A stretch of DNA of 57,510 nucleotides. Origin: Nitrospiraceae bacterium. GTDB lineage: Bacteria > Nitrospirota > Thermodesulfovibrionia > UBA6902. Position numbers and translations under genes: made by a program. Below are positions 50,712 to 57,510 of the stretch, one piece after another (position 1 is the stretch's first letter; each line of letters opens with the position of its first letter). The stretch is from positions 1 through 57,510 of the forward strand of contig QZJG01000046.1 in NCBI GenBank assembly GCA_003599275.1. Reading direction: 5' to 3'. The notes beneath the pieces are model-generated. The model saw nothing but the letters and a program-made list of their open reading frames with translations. It had not been told where the DNA came from and ran no database searches.

Positions 50712-52073
50712 ATGGAGCACAGGGTAAAAATATTGATTGCCGACGATGAGTCGATCGCGCTCAAAAATCTGGTCAACGTGATGCAGAAAGAAGGATACGC
50801 CGTTACGGGGACACTGAAAGGGGCGCAGGCGCTGAAACTGATTGAAGAACAGAGGTTCGACGTCGTGCTTACTGATCTGAAGATGGAAAAGGTTGACGGT
50901 ATGCAGATACTGAAAAGATGTCGCGAACTCTATCCCGACATAGAGGTAATAATGATAACGGGATATGCAAGCGTCCAGACTGCCATCCAGGCAATTAAAA
51001 AAGGGGCCTACGACTATATTGCAAAACCGTTCAAGCTTGACGAGGTCAGAAGGGTTGTCAGAGAGGCGATTGAGAAAGTTAAGCTGAAAAAGGAGAACGC
51101 GCAACTCCGGGAGCAGCTTGAAAAATTTGAAGGCAAGGTCAAAATTATTACACAGGACCCTGCAATGCATACGCTGCTTGAGACATCGAGACAGATAGCG
51201 CCGACGGATTGCAATATTCTCCTGAGTGGAGAAAGCGGCACGGGAAAGGAGATGTTCGCGCGTTATATACATTTCAACAGCGCAAGGGGGGCCGGACCTT
51301 TTTTCGCGATAAACTGCGGCGCGTTTACGGAGGAGCTTTTGTCCAATGAGCTGTTCGGTCATGAAAAAGGCGCATTCACCGGCGCGACAGCCGGGAAGAA
51401 AGGACTCATCGAAATGGCATCGGGAGGGACTTTGTTCCTCGACGAGATTACTGAGATGCCTGCGTCCATGCAGGTCAAGTTATTAAGGGTCATCCAGGAA
51501 AAAGAGGTTTTGCGTGTCGGCGCTACAAAATCTCTCAAGGTGGACGTCAGGTTCATAGCGGCAACAAACAGGGACATAAATGACGCCATCAGAAGCGGCA
51601 ATTTCAGACAGGATTTGTATTTCAGGCTGAACGTTGTTTCTATCCGCATCCCTCCGCTTTCTGAAAGGAAAGACGATATCCCGTTCTTAAGCTACTACTT
51701 CCTCAAAAAATATGCGGCCCTTATGAAAAAGGACATCCGGGAAATATCCCAGGAGGTAATGGCTGTGCTGATGAATTATGATTTTCCGGGAAATGTGCGG
51801 GAGCTGGAAAACATAATCGAACGGGGCGTTGCTCTCTCAAACAGCGGCACGATTGAAATGGCGCACCTTCCCGAAGACCTGAAGGAGCTGAGTATCAGGA
51901 CCTTCAGGAAAAAAGAAGGTAAGATCCCCTCCCTTGAAGAGCAGGAAGAGTCATACATTAAATGGGTCCTGAAAGAAGCAGGCGGCAACAGGACAGCGGC
52001 TGCGCAGATACTGGGAATTGACCGAGTTTCACTCTGGCGGAAGCTTAAAAAATACGGGCTGGAAGAAGGATAG
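50712..52073 (+). CDS. Sigma54-dependent response regulator, divergent from cassette C
   Basis: This is a 453-residue activator: receiver (ILIADDESIALKNLVNVM, Asp in DVVLTDLKMEKVDG), AAA+ with GESGTGKEMFARYI, GAFTGA, FLDEITEMPA, and HTH (NRTAAAQILGIDRVSLWRKL). No kinase is adjacent; the cassette C kinase, whose own regulator lacks an output domain, is a candidate partner. It differs more from the A and B regulators than they do from each other. A Crp/Fnr gene follows 81 bases later. Confidence 0.92.
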   Translation: MEHRVKILIADDESIALKNLVNVMQKEGYAVTGTLKGAQALKLIEEQRFDVVLTDLKMEKVDGMQILKRCRELYPDIEVIMITGYASVQTAIQAIKKGAYDYIAKPFKLDEVRRVVREAIEKVKLKKENAQLREQLEKFEGKVKIITQDPAMHTLLETSRQIAPTDCNILLSGESGTGKEMFARYIHFNSARGAGPFFAINCGAFTEELLSNELFGHEKGAFTGATAGKKGLIEMASGGTLFLDEITEMPASMQVKLLRVIQEKEVLRVGATKSLKVDVRFIAATNRDINDAIRSGNFRQDLYFRLNVVSIRIPPLSERKDDIPFLSYYFLKKYAALMKKDIREISQEVMAVLMNYDFPGNVRELENIIERGVALSNSGTIEMAHLPEDLKELSIRTFRKKEGKIPSLEEQEESYIKWVLKEAGGNRTAAAQILGIDRVSLWRKLKKYGLEEG

Positions 52074-52154
52074 GGCAATGCCGCTGAAATATGATATAAT
52101 TTCTTCGGAAAGCGCGCGTGTATCCGGCCTTAAACAGAGGGACTGATCAGACAT

Positions 52155-52859
52155 ATGAAAAAAGCTGCCGAAGCAGATCAACAGATATCCGAAATCCTGA
52201 AAAGGGGCGAGATATTTTCCGCCCTCAAGGAGCCGGAAATAAAAAAACTGGCCGCCTTTTTTGAAAAAATCACATTCAGAAATGATGAAACAATTTTTTC
52301 GGAGGGTGACCCTTCGGACAAATTTTACATACTTGCGGAAGGGAATGTAAAAATACTGAAGCACACGATGATGGGGAAAGACATCATCCTCGAAATCATG
52401 TCCCCCGGCGATATATTCGGCGGCGTGGCGGTGCTGGATAAAAAACCGTATCCGGCTTCAGCCCAGGCCATGGAATCCACGACGGCCATCAGGATCAGCC
52501 GTCAGAACCTGCTTAAGATCATGGAAGAGTATCCCATACTGAAGCTCGAGATAGTCAGGTATTTCAGCGACAAGCTCAGGGACGCCCATGAGATGCTGAA
52601 GAACATAGCGACAGAAAGGGTTGAAAAAAGGGTGGCCGCGCTGCTGCTTAAGCTTTCCGAAAAAGTGGGAGTCGAGGACAGCGGCTTCAGGAAGATAGAT
52701 TTCCCTCTCACCCGTCAGGAAATCGCCGAGATGGTAGGAACGACTGTCGAGACCTGCATCAGGACGATGAGCAAGTTCCAGAAAAGCGGTCTGGTCAGGT
52801 CCACGAGCGGAAGGATATCAATAAAGGCCGCTTCGCTTCAGAGATTTCTTGAAGAGTAG
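52155..52859 (+). CDS. Crp/Fnr-family transcription regulator
   Basis: This is a 234-residue regulator: N-terminal cyclic-nucleotide-binding-type jelly roll (DETIFSEGDPSDKFYILAEG, MSPGDIFGGVAVLDKKPYPA), dimer helix, and C-terminal winged helix (LTRQEIAEMVGTTVETCIRT, then GLVRSTSGRISI). The N-terminal cysteines of oxygen-sensing FNR are absent, and the cAMP-pocket RxS motif is not evident (PYPASAQA instead). The effector is unknown. It may be co-transcribed with the sigma54 regulator. Confidence 0.92.
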   Translation: MKKAAEADQQISEILKRGEIFSALKEPEIKKLAAFFEKITFRNDETIFSEGDPSDKFYILAEGNVKILKHTMMGKDIILEIMSPGDIFGGVAVLDKKPYPASAQAMESTTAIRISRQNLLKIMEEYPILKLEIVRYFSDKLRDAHEMLKNIATERVEKRVAALLLKLSEKVGVEDSGFRKIDFPLTRQEIAEMVGTTVETCIRTMSKFQKSGLVRSTSGRISIKAASLQRFLEE

Positions 52860-52865
52860 ATTGGT

Positions 52866-53378
52866 TTACAGCTTATTCAGCGCCTGGATTTTTCTCTTAT
52901 CCTTTTTCGACAATTTCCCGGAAGCGCCTTTCCGGCGGGCCGGGGCGCAGTCAACATCCTCATCTTCCGCAGAAGAAGACTCTTCAGGATTATCAGGATT
53001 GCATTCATCGAGGGCCGAATAAAGCTTTCTTTCGAATTCATCCGAGGTAATTGCGGCGAAATCTTTCCTCTCAGCAAAATCATAGATCTCCCGGTCCGAA
53101 CTTACAACAATCCATTGTGTAGCTGTTTCGGACAATTTATTCCTGATGACCTGATCGGCCTTTTCGCCGAGCCTGGAGTATATGACGGTCACACAGCCGG
53201 CCTTTGTCCTCGATTCTACAGGTTGCCCGTTCTTCCATCCGTCGAAGACAAGGGTGATGTCGTGCCCTCTTGTGTCCGCATATTTGTAGAGCTTTTGGAT
53301 AAGATCATTGCGTGCCATTTCAAGATTCCCGTGGGCGATGCCGATGAGGTTGTAGCCGTCGATGAGGATGTGCGCCAT
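52866..53378 (-). CDS. YacP-like NYN-domain protein
   Basis: This is a 170-residue protein of the YacP/Rae1-like NYN family with a PIN-like fold. The motif ILIDGYNLIG with the first metal-binding Asp, DITLVFDGWKNG, and WIVVSSDREIYDFAE (acidic cluster) support ribonuclease-type activity. YacP/Rae1 in Bacillus cleaves mRNA at the ribosome; function here is inferred. The C-terminal ~45 residues are charged and low-complexity. It converges on the Crp/Fnr gene with 6 bases between. Confidence 0.85.
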   Translation of the reverse strand: MAHILIDGYNLIGIAHGNLEMARNDLIQKLYKYADTRGHDITLVFDGWKNGQPVESRTKAGCVTVIYSRLGEKADQVIRNKLSETATQWIVVSSDREIYDFAERKDFAAITSDEFERKLYSALDECNPDNPEESSSAEDEDVDCAPARRKGASGKLSKKDKRKIQALNKL

Positions 53379-53493
53379 GAGATATTATACAACGGGCCGC
53401 AGGGGTAAAATATGATTGAGTTGTCACAGGATAAATATAAAAAAGGAACTTGTTGTCTGTTCTGCTGTCTTTTGACGAGACACTTAAAAAAAC

Positions 53494-55566
53494 TCACATC
53501 CGCAGATCATCCAGGAACTCTGATGGGACATCCCCGCTCGTCACCAGCAGATGGTCCCGCGCACGGGTGCAGGCAACATACAAAAGGTGACGCTCGGTGT
53601 CGTAGACTTCCTGAAGGTCAGCGTCGTCAGTAACCGTTTCGATGCGTTCCTGAAGTGGGACAATCTCGTCATCACATGCCATAACAACAACGGCACGAAA
53701 CTCCAATCCCTTTGCGAGGTGCATAGTGCTGATCGATATGTGACCTATAGTTGTCTCAACATTTTCATCAAGCATTTTGAAGGGAATCTTAGCCTTTTCA
53801 ACTGCGGCACGGGCGCGGTCAAGCTCAGCCTCTGATCTCACGAATACACCTATTTCATGGGGCTTGAGTCCCTCATCGATTCGGTAGGCAAGCCATTGCC
53901 CGACTGTTTCAATTTCCTTTTCCGGATAGTCCAATGCCGTGATGACCGGATCGGGGCCGTTAAACACTGATACAGTGCCGCGCCGATCCTCTATATTGCC
54001 GTCAACATCGGACAATTCGGGGCCTAATAATTTATCTGCCTGCATCCTGATTTGATGAGAAGTCCGGTAATTGATGCGCAGGCCCCTGGAGCGTCCGCGA
54101 ATATCGACGCCAAGTGTCTTCCACGAGAAAGGCTGCTGGAAGATCCGTTGTCCAAGGTCACCGGCAAAAAAGAGGCTGTTTGGTCGTCCTCCGCCCAGCG
54201 CAGCAAGAAACCGCAATTGTGACACATTAATATCCTGTGCCTCATCCACAACAGTGAAATCGAATGGTGGATGTTTGCTGTCAGCAAGCCGTGGCGCCAG
54301 TCTGCTGAACATGCCGGCATACGTAACAAGATTGCGACCCATCAGTTGAGATCGGACCTGCTCGAAGATTGACCAGAGCTGCTGCCGCTTTTGTTCCGGC
54401 AATCTGGTTTTTCGTCCCAGCCGCGAGACGTCACGATACGCATCCCACGTATCCAACTGCCACGCATCAACCACCTGTTCCCACTCAGTCCGCAGGAAGT
54501 GAAGGCTGAACTTGTGCCCGGCTACAGCGTCTGAAGCCTCCTCAAGCAGCTTGACCATAATAGACTTTGATACTATCTGTGGCCGGCCAAAATTCAATTC
54601 ATAGAGCCGACGGCCGATTGCATCCATGGCATGCACTTCCAGCCTGTCGCCAAGACGAGGTTCGTTGCCGATCAAGCGTCTCAGTTTGGTTCTCAATGCA
54701 TTAGCCAATGTATCGGAAAAGGTGGTAAGTAGTACTCGTGCATCGGGATTGGCACGTGTAAGGAAGACAGCCCGGTGCAAGGCTACAATCGTTTTGCCTG
54801 TCCCTGCTGATCCTGAGACCCGAGAGGGTCCGCTGTAATCCCGCTCAACTAATTGCCGCTGTGCCGGATGGAGAAAGACCGTCCACTTCTCCCAGGGATA
54901 TTCGAGTGCGCGCTCCAGTTCTTCAATGTTGTTCATCACCCGGAACCTGCGCTGTGCGTCTGGGTGATCAAAGGGACTGATCCCCGCTGTTACAGGTTGC
55001 TGGATTTGCGGCGTTACACCAGTTGCCAGATCAAGCAGCGCCTCGGCAGCCTCGCCGGGCAGATGATCTGCCAGGGCCAAGAGGGAATCTTCATCGGCCT
55101 TTTTCACATCATCAATCCATTCTTCAGGCACACCATAATCAAGCAAGACATTATCAGAGACTTGCGCAAACAAGGGCAGCTTGCGAGGGGCCGGTTGTAC
55201 CGCCTCAACGTATTTGGGAATAATGATTTCCTGTACGGTCTCACGAATTTCCACTAATTGTGCCGCTCCGGTTTTGGGGTGTATTTCGAGCTTGCGCTTT
55301 TCAGCCCAACGGTAAGCTGGGTCGTGGTGATTCACATAGCAAAGGAGGAGACTTTCGCTGGTCTTATGGACAATGATCCTGAGGTCGCTGCTGACCCGCA
55401 CTGACCAGAAGTTTTTGTCCTTCGCCTTATCGAGCTTGTGGAACTGCATGCCTGGATTAGCAGGGTTCAGTTGGAGATCAAAGGCTGTGGTTTTTACAGC
55501 CTTCTGCTCGTCGCCGGTCAGCTTCGCGAGGCTATCAGTAAATGTGTCGGCTATGCGGAATTGCAT
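53494..55566 (-). CDS. RelE/ParE-like domain fused to UvrD/Rep-type helicase
   Basis: This is a 690-residue fusion. Residues 1-~92 resemble a RelE/ParE toxin fold (FRIADTFTDSLAKLTGDEQK, NFWSVRVSSDLRIIVHK). From ~230 it is a superfamily 1 helicase: Walker A SGSAGTGKTIVALHRA, Walker B FTVVDEAQDINVSQLRFL, GLRINYRTSHQIR, STMHLAKGLEFRAVVVM, and YVACTRARDHLLV. The middle (95-225) is unrecognised. It lies downstream of a TumA/TumE-like pair, with 8 bases to the TumE-like stop. It may be a defence or stress nuclease/helicase; the activity is not shown. Confidence 0.88.
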   Translation of the reverse strand: MQFRIADTFTDSLAKLTGDEQKAVKTTAFDLQLNPANPGMQFHKLDKAKDKNFWSVRVSSDLRIIVHKTSESLLLCYVNHHDPAYRWAEKRKLEIHPKTGAAQLVEIRETVQEIIIPKYVEAVQPAPRKLPLFAQVSDNVLLDYGVPEEWIDDVKKADEDSLLALADHLPGEAAEALLDLATGVTPQIQQPVTAGISPFDHPDAQRRFRVMNNIEELERALEYPWEKWTVFLHPAQRQLVERDYSGPSRVSGSAGTGKTIVALHRAVFLTRANPDARVLLTTFSDTLANALRTKLRRLIGNEPRLGDRLEVHAMDAIGRRLYELNFGRPQIVSKSIMVKLLEEASDAVAGHKFSLHFLRTEWEQVVDAWQLDTWDAYRDVSRLGRKTRLPEQKRQQLWSIFEQVRSQLMGRNLVTYAGMFSRLAPRLADSKHPPFDFTVVDEAQDINVSQLRFLAALGGGRPNSLFFAGDLGQRIFQQPFSWKTLGVDIRGRSRGLRINYRTSHQIRMQADKLLGPELSDVDGNIEDRRGTVSVFNGPDPVITALDYPEKEIETVGQWLAYRIDEGLKPHEIGVFVRSEAELDRARAAVEKAKIPFKMLDENVETTIGHISISTMHLAKGLEFRAVVVMACDDEIVPLQERIETVTDDADLQEVYDTERHLLYVACTRARDHLLVTSGDVPSEFLDDLRM

Positions 55567-55574
55567 TGGGCTTT

Positions 55575-55958
55575 CTATCCTGATGCTTCCATGGCCTCCT
55601 GTACAACTTGTTCAATATCAGGTTGATCGGAGGCAATTACTTTGTCAGGCAGATGTTTGTGATATGGAGAATTCGGCAAATAAGGAAAGTGAGGTGTACT
55701 GTCATAGCGGAAAACCAAACGGTTCTGTTCATCCTGGCAATGGTAGCGATAATCAAGGGCAACAAGTTTGTTATCAACAATCACCACTGCTTCGTTAATT
55801 TCCAGGAGATGACCCTGTTCAAACCTGATACGAATCCGGATGCTGGCCCGGTCCGATGTCAGTATTTCCTCTGTGTAGCGCTCGACATATGCATTGTGGC
55901 ACTGGAGAATTGCACGTTCAACACGCTCAAGATATGCAGCCAGGACCTCATGCAACAC
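55575..55958 (-). CDS. tumE: TumE-family (DUF6516) toxin-like protein
   Basis: This is a 127-residue protein with the DUF6516 pattern: SIRIRIRFEQGHLLEINEAV, ALDYRYHCQDEQNRLVFRYD and the aromatic/His end FPYLPNSPYHKHL. TumE is the toxin-like partner in TumA/TumE pairs. The start is GTG at 55958 inside the upstream gene's last codons (11-base overlap), typical of translationally coupled toxin-antitoxin genes. The identification rests on remembered family pattern. Confidence 0.8.
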   Translation of the reverse strand: MLHEVLAAYLERVERAILQCHNAYVERYTEEILTSDRASIRIRIRFEQGHLLEINEAVVIVDNKLVALDYRYHCQDEQNRLVFRYDSTPHFPYLPNSPYHKHLPDKVIASDQPDIEQVVQEAMEASG

Positions 55959-56178
55959 TTTGCAGCCTTTTTTCTAATTCCTGATGAAGATGCAGATAGT
56001 GACGGTAATCATTGGCCCACTCCACAAACACAGAATCATCCGGCATTTGCCCCCGATTGTATTTATCAAAAAATTCCTCGGAGTCCATCCGGTGCTGATT
56101 TTCAAAAGAATTCAGTCGCTTGGCCACTGCAATCAGCGCATCCAGGGGCGATGTATATTGAATCGTTTGTTTAAGCAT
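55948..56178 (-). CDS. tumA: TumA-like antitoxin
   Basis: This is a 76-residue acidic, helical protein (ALIAVAKRLNSFENQHRMDS, EEFFDKYNRGQMPDD, FVEWANDYRHYLHLHQELEK). The pattern 'S-x-E-F-F-x-x-x-x-x-G-x-x-x-D-x-x-F-V-E-W' is typical of antitoxins encoded before TumE/DUF6516 toxins. AAGGAGG precedes its ATG. It overlaps the TumE-like gene by 11 bases. Confidence 0.78.
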   Translation of the reverse strand: MLKQTIQYTSPLDALIAVAKRLNSFENQHRMDSEEFFDKYNRGQMPDDSVFVEWANDYRHYLHLHQELEKRLQSVA

Positions 56179-56262
56179 TCGAACCTCCTTTGTTCATTCC
56201 TGAGTTTTATGCTGCTGTCTTAATCTGCCCTATCGAAACGGTACCGGCAATATGTAATTCTA

Positions 56263-56451
56263 TCATTTAACAATAAGCATTTCATCATCTCTTACCCCAA
56301 AATGGGTTATTCCCTCATCGGTAGAACTGCATACCCGGATCGCTGGGTTCAGTTGCAGGTCAAAGGCTGTGGTCTTCACGGCCTTCTGCTCTTCGCCGGT
56401 TAGTTTGGAGAGGCTGTCGGTAAAGATGTCGGCTATGCGGAATATCATCAT
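56263..56451 (-). pseudogene. Decayed second copy of the RelE-like start of the helicase fusion
   Basis: From ATG at 56451 the frame gives IFRIADIFTDSLSKLTGEEQ and KAVKTTAFDLQLNPA, nearly identical to residues 1-35 of the helicase fusion at 55566. It then shifts frame by one base (the next codons in the other frame read SDPGMQFYR, matching NPGMQF) and shows an internal deletion before FGVRDDEMLIVK, which resembles the toxin fold's later strand. It has no helicase part. Confidence 0.7.
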
Positions 56452-56452
56452 T

Positions 56453-56617
56453 TCACACTTCGGCGGCAGTTGTTTCCAAAATGGAACTAACTGATTTTTT
56501 ATCAAGTAGCTTTGTTGACTCTTTTATTGTCGGCGGCAGTTGTTCGAATCTTTCGAATAACTGAATTTTCGCCCAACTTGTCGCTCTTGAATATGTGTCG
56601 GCGATGCGAAAGTCCAT
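56453..56617 (-). pseudogene. Further short remnant of a RelE-like gene
   Basis: From ATG at 56617 the frame starts MDFRIADTYSRATSWAKIQL, again like the MQFRIADTF start, and then loses homology. The segment contains a direct repeat: GGCGGCAGTTGTT...AACTGA occurs at 56462-56491 and again near 56530-56561. Probably debris from repeated toxin-gene duplication. Confidence 0.45.
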
Positions 56618-56639
56618 ATACCACTCTATTCTTGAAACA

Positions 56640-57449
56640 TTATTCCATCATTGATGGAGAACTGACAACAACACACCCACCCATGCTCGGAATTTTCAGT
56701 ATACCCTCCCTGAATTTGGCATGCTCTTGCGTTGAGCGGGTATGATCCCACAGAAAACTGACTATCCGTGCATCCTTATATGTCGGGTCGGAACGATAAA
56801 GCGAAACATCTTCTGCAACTTCGCCAATCAGTAGCGAAAAAGTTTTTTTTGTGTCTTTACGGTATTTCACTTCGATTATCGTATGGATAGATGGCAGATA
56901 AATATCTACGCGCGGAGTCTTCTGCCCAACGGGCTGAAGATAGACCTCCTCCGAAACATCCTCGAATATCGGAGCCAAAAGCACATAGAGGAGGTTCTGG
57001 ACGTGATACTCATTTTCTATGGGCCATTTGACAGGGGTAGCTTTCTTGGTGCGTCTGGCATCCTCCCAAGTCCATCTTTTCAGGCCAATTGGAATGCGTT
57101 CAAGGAAGCTAAGAAGGTCATCTAGAGCCCAGCCATTCGGAGGAACTATCGCGATGTCCTGGTTTACCTTGTCAAAGACGTAGATCATCAGGCAGATAAG
57201 CGCTGTTGGGGTATCAACAGTCGGCCGCTCCCTGAACTCTCCCATGAATTTGGCGATAAGGGATTGTCTGTCCTTATGATCAGTTATTCTTTGTATCTCA
57301 TGATAGTGCAGGAAAAGCGGAATACATGCTGAAGAATAGGCCGTTTCTTCAGAAATGGTGATATAGCGTGTGATATCCGTTTCATAAATATTGAGTCTAC
57401 CGCTTTTCACCTGACCTCGGATGTCAATAATGGACACCAAACCTTTCAT
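56640..57449 (-). CDS. PD-(D/E)XK-type nuclease-like protein, possibly 5'-truncated by an IS
   Basis: This is a 269-residue protein. The C-terminal half (about 145-269) fits a restriction-endonuclease-like fold: ENEYHVQNLLYVLLAPIF, then RVDIYLPSIHTIIEVKYRKD with the Asp and the Glu-x-Lys of the active site, and a distal ARIVSFLWDH strand. The N-terminal half has no recognised domain. The first codons (KGLVSIIDIRGQ) lie where the terminal inverted repeat of the upstream IS3-type element would be expected, so the native start may be lost and translation may begin inside the IS. Confidence 0.72.
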   Translation of the reverse strand: MKGLVSIIDIRGQVKSGRLNIYETDITRYITISEETAYSSACIPLFLHYHEIQRITDHKDRQSLIAKFMGEFRERPTVDTPTALICLMIYVFDKVNQDIAIVPPNGWALDDLLSFLERIPIGLKRWTWEDARRTKKATPVKWPIENEYHVQNLLYVLLAPIFEDVSEEVYLQPVGQKTPRVDIYLPSIHTIIEVKYRKDTKKTFSLLIGEVAEDVSLYRSDPTYKDARIVSFLWDHTRSTQEHAKFREGILKIPSMGGCVVVSSPSMME

Positions 57450-57510
57450 GCTGCTCTCTGTTCAGCATAGAATCTTTGTTCGTATGCAGCGGGGGATAAG
57501 TACCCCAGCC
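57446..57510 (-). mobile_element. 3' end of an IS3-family transposase (partial)
   Basis: The minus-strand frame entering from the right edge reads LGYLSPAAYEQRFYAEQRAA and then stops at 57446. This is the standard C-terminus of IS3-family OrfB/IS481-type integrases (A-L-G-Y-x-S-P-x-x-Y/F-E). Its TGA overlaps the ATG of the nuclease-like gene. The rest of the element is outside the window. Confidence 0.75.

Overview
The window reads as chromosomal DNA of a Gram-negative, sigma54-rich bacterium. An MCE/Mla lipid-transport operon, a complete type II secretion operon with a secretin, and rod-shape genes all imply an outer membrane. The mix of TauE/SafE exporters, universal stress proteins (Usp), sigma54 two-component systems and many dispersed palindromic repeats resembles Nitrospirota or Desulfobacterota from sediment or groundwater. 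This assignment is a judgement from gene content, not a proof. No rRNA, tRNA or CRISPR array was seen.

Layout. 1-3.5 kb (minus): mlaE-mlaF-mlaD plus the 5' part of an exported protein whose signal peptide is interrupted by an in-frame palindromic element. 3.7-5.4 kb (minus): rodA and hpt. 5.7-16.8 kb (plus): a type II secretion operon in the order D-E-F-G-H-I-J-K-L-M-C, converging on an NtrX-like regulator. 18-21.5 kb: truA, a cysteine-less rhodanese and a chemoreceptor.

21.6-50.4 kb holds the most interesting content: three diverged copies of one multi-gene cassette. Cassette A is 21.6-28.0 kb (+), B is 28.1-35.1 kb (+) and C is 50.4-44.5 kb (-). Each combines a membrane histidine kinase, a response regulator (sigma54-activator type in A and B; a single receiver in C, with a divergent sigma54 activator at 50.7 kb), a TauE/SafE-family exporter, an accessory membrane protein (different in each), tandem Usp proteins, and a small uncharacterised helical module with the core FAEAG(E/D). 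This module occurs five times: twice as a 55-residue protein, twice inserted inside a Usp-like fold and once at the N-terminus of one. A sigma54-like -24/-12 element lies upstream of the module-Usp gene in all three cassettes. Between cassettes lie NhaA, a Kef/NapA-type antiporter, a radical SAM protein, a nitronate-monooxygenase-like enzyme, a Lon-type protease with a receiver domain inserted in its ATPase, and a scar where a fourth sensor kinase and a CheB-CheR gene were both truncated tail to tail.

52-57.5 kb: a Crp/Fnr regulator and a YacP-type NYN protein, then an accessory island with a TumA/TumE-like toxin-antitoxin pair, a RelE-like/UvrD helicase fusion, decayed copies of its RelE-like start, a PD-(D/E)XK-type nuclease, and the 3' end of an IS3-type transposase at the window edge.

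How it may work together (inference): sensor kinases with HBM-like periplasmic domains detect a small molecule or stress, activate sigma54 transcription of FAEAGE-Usp/TauE/Usp operons, and adjust anion export, ion/proton balance and possibly proteolysis through the receiver-Lon protein. Short palindromes and heptad-like repeats have repeatedly landed at gene ends and in tolerant coding positions (signal peptides, prepilin leader, cytoplasmic loop).
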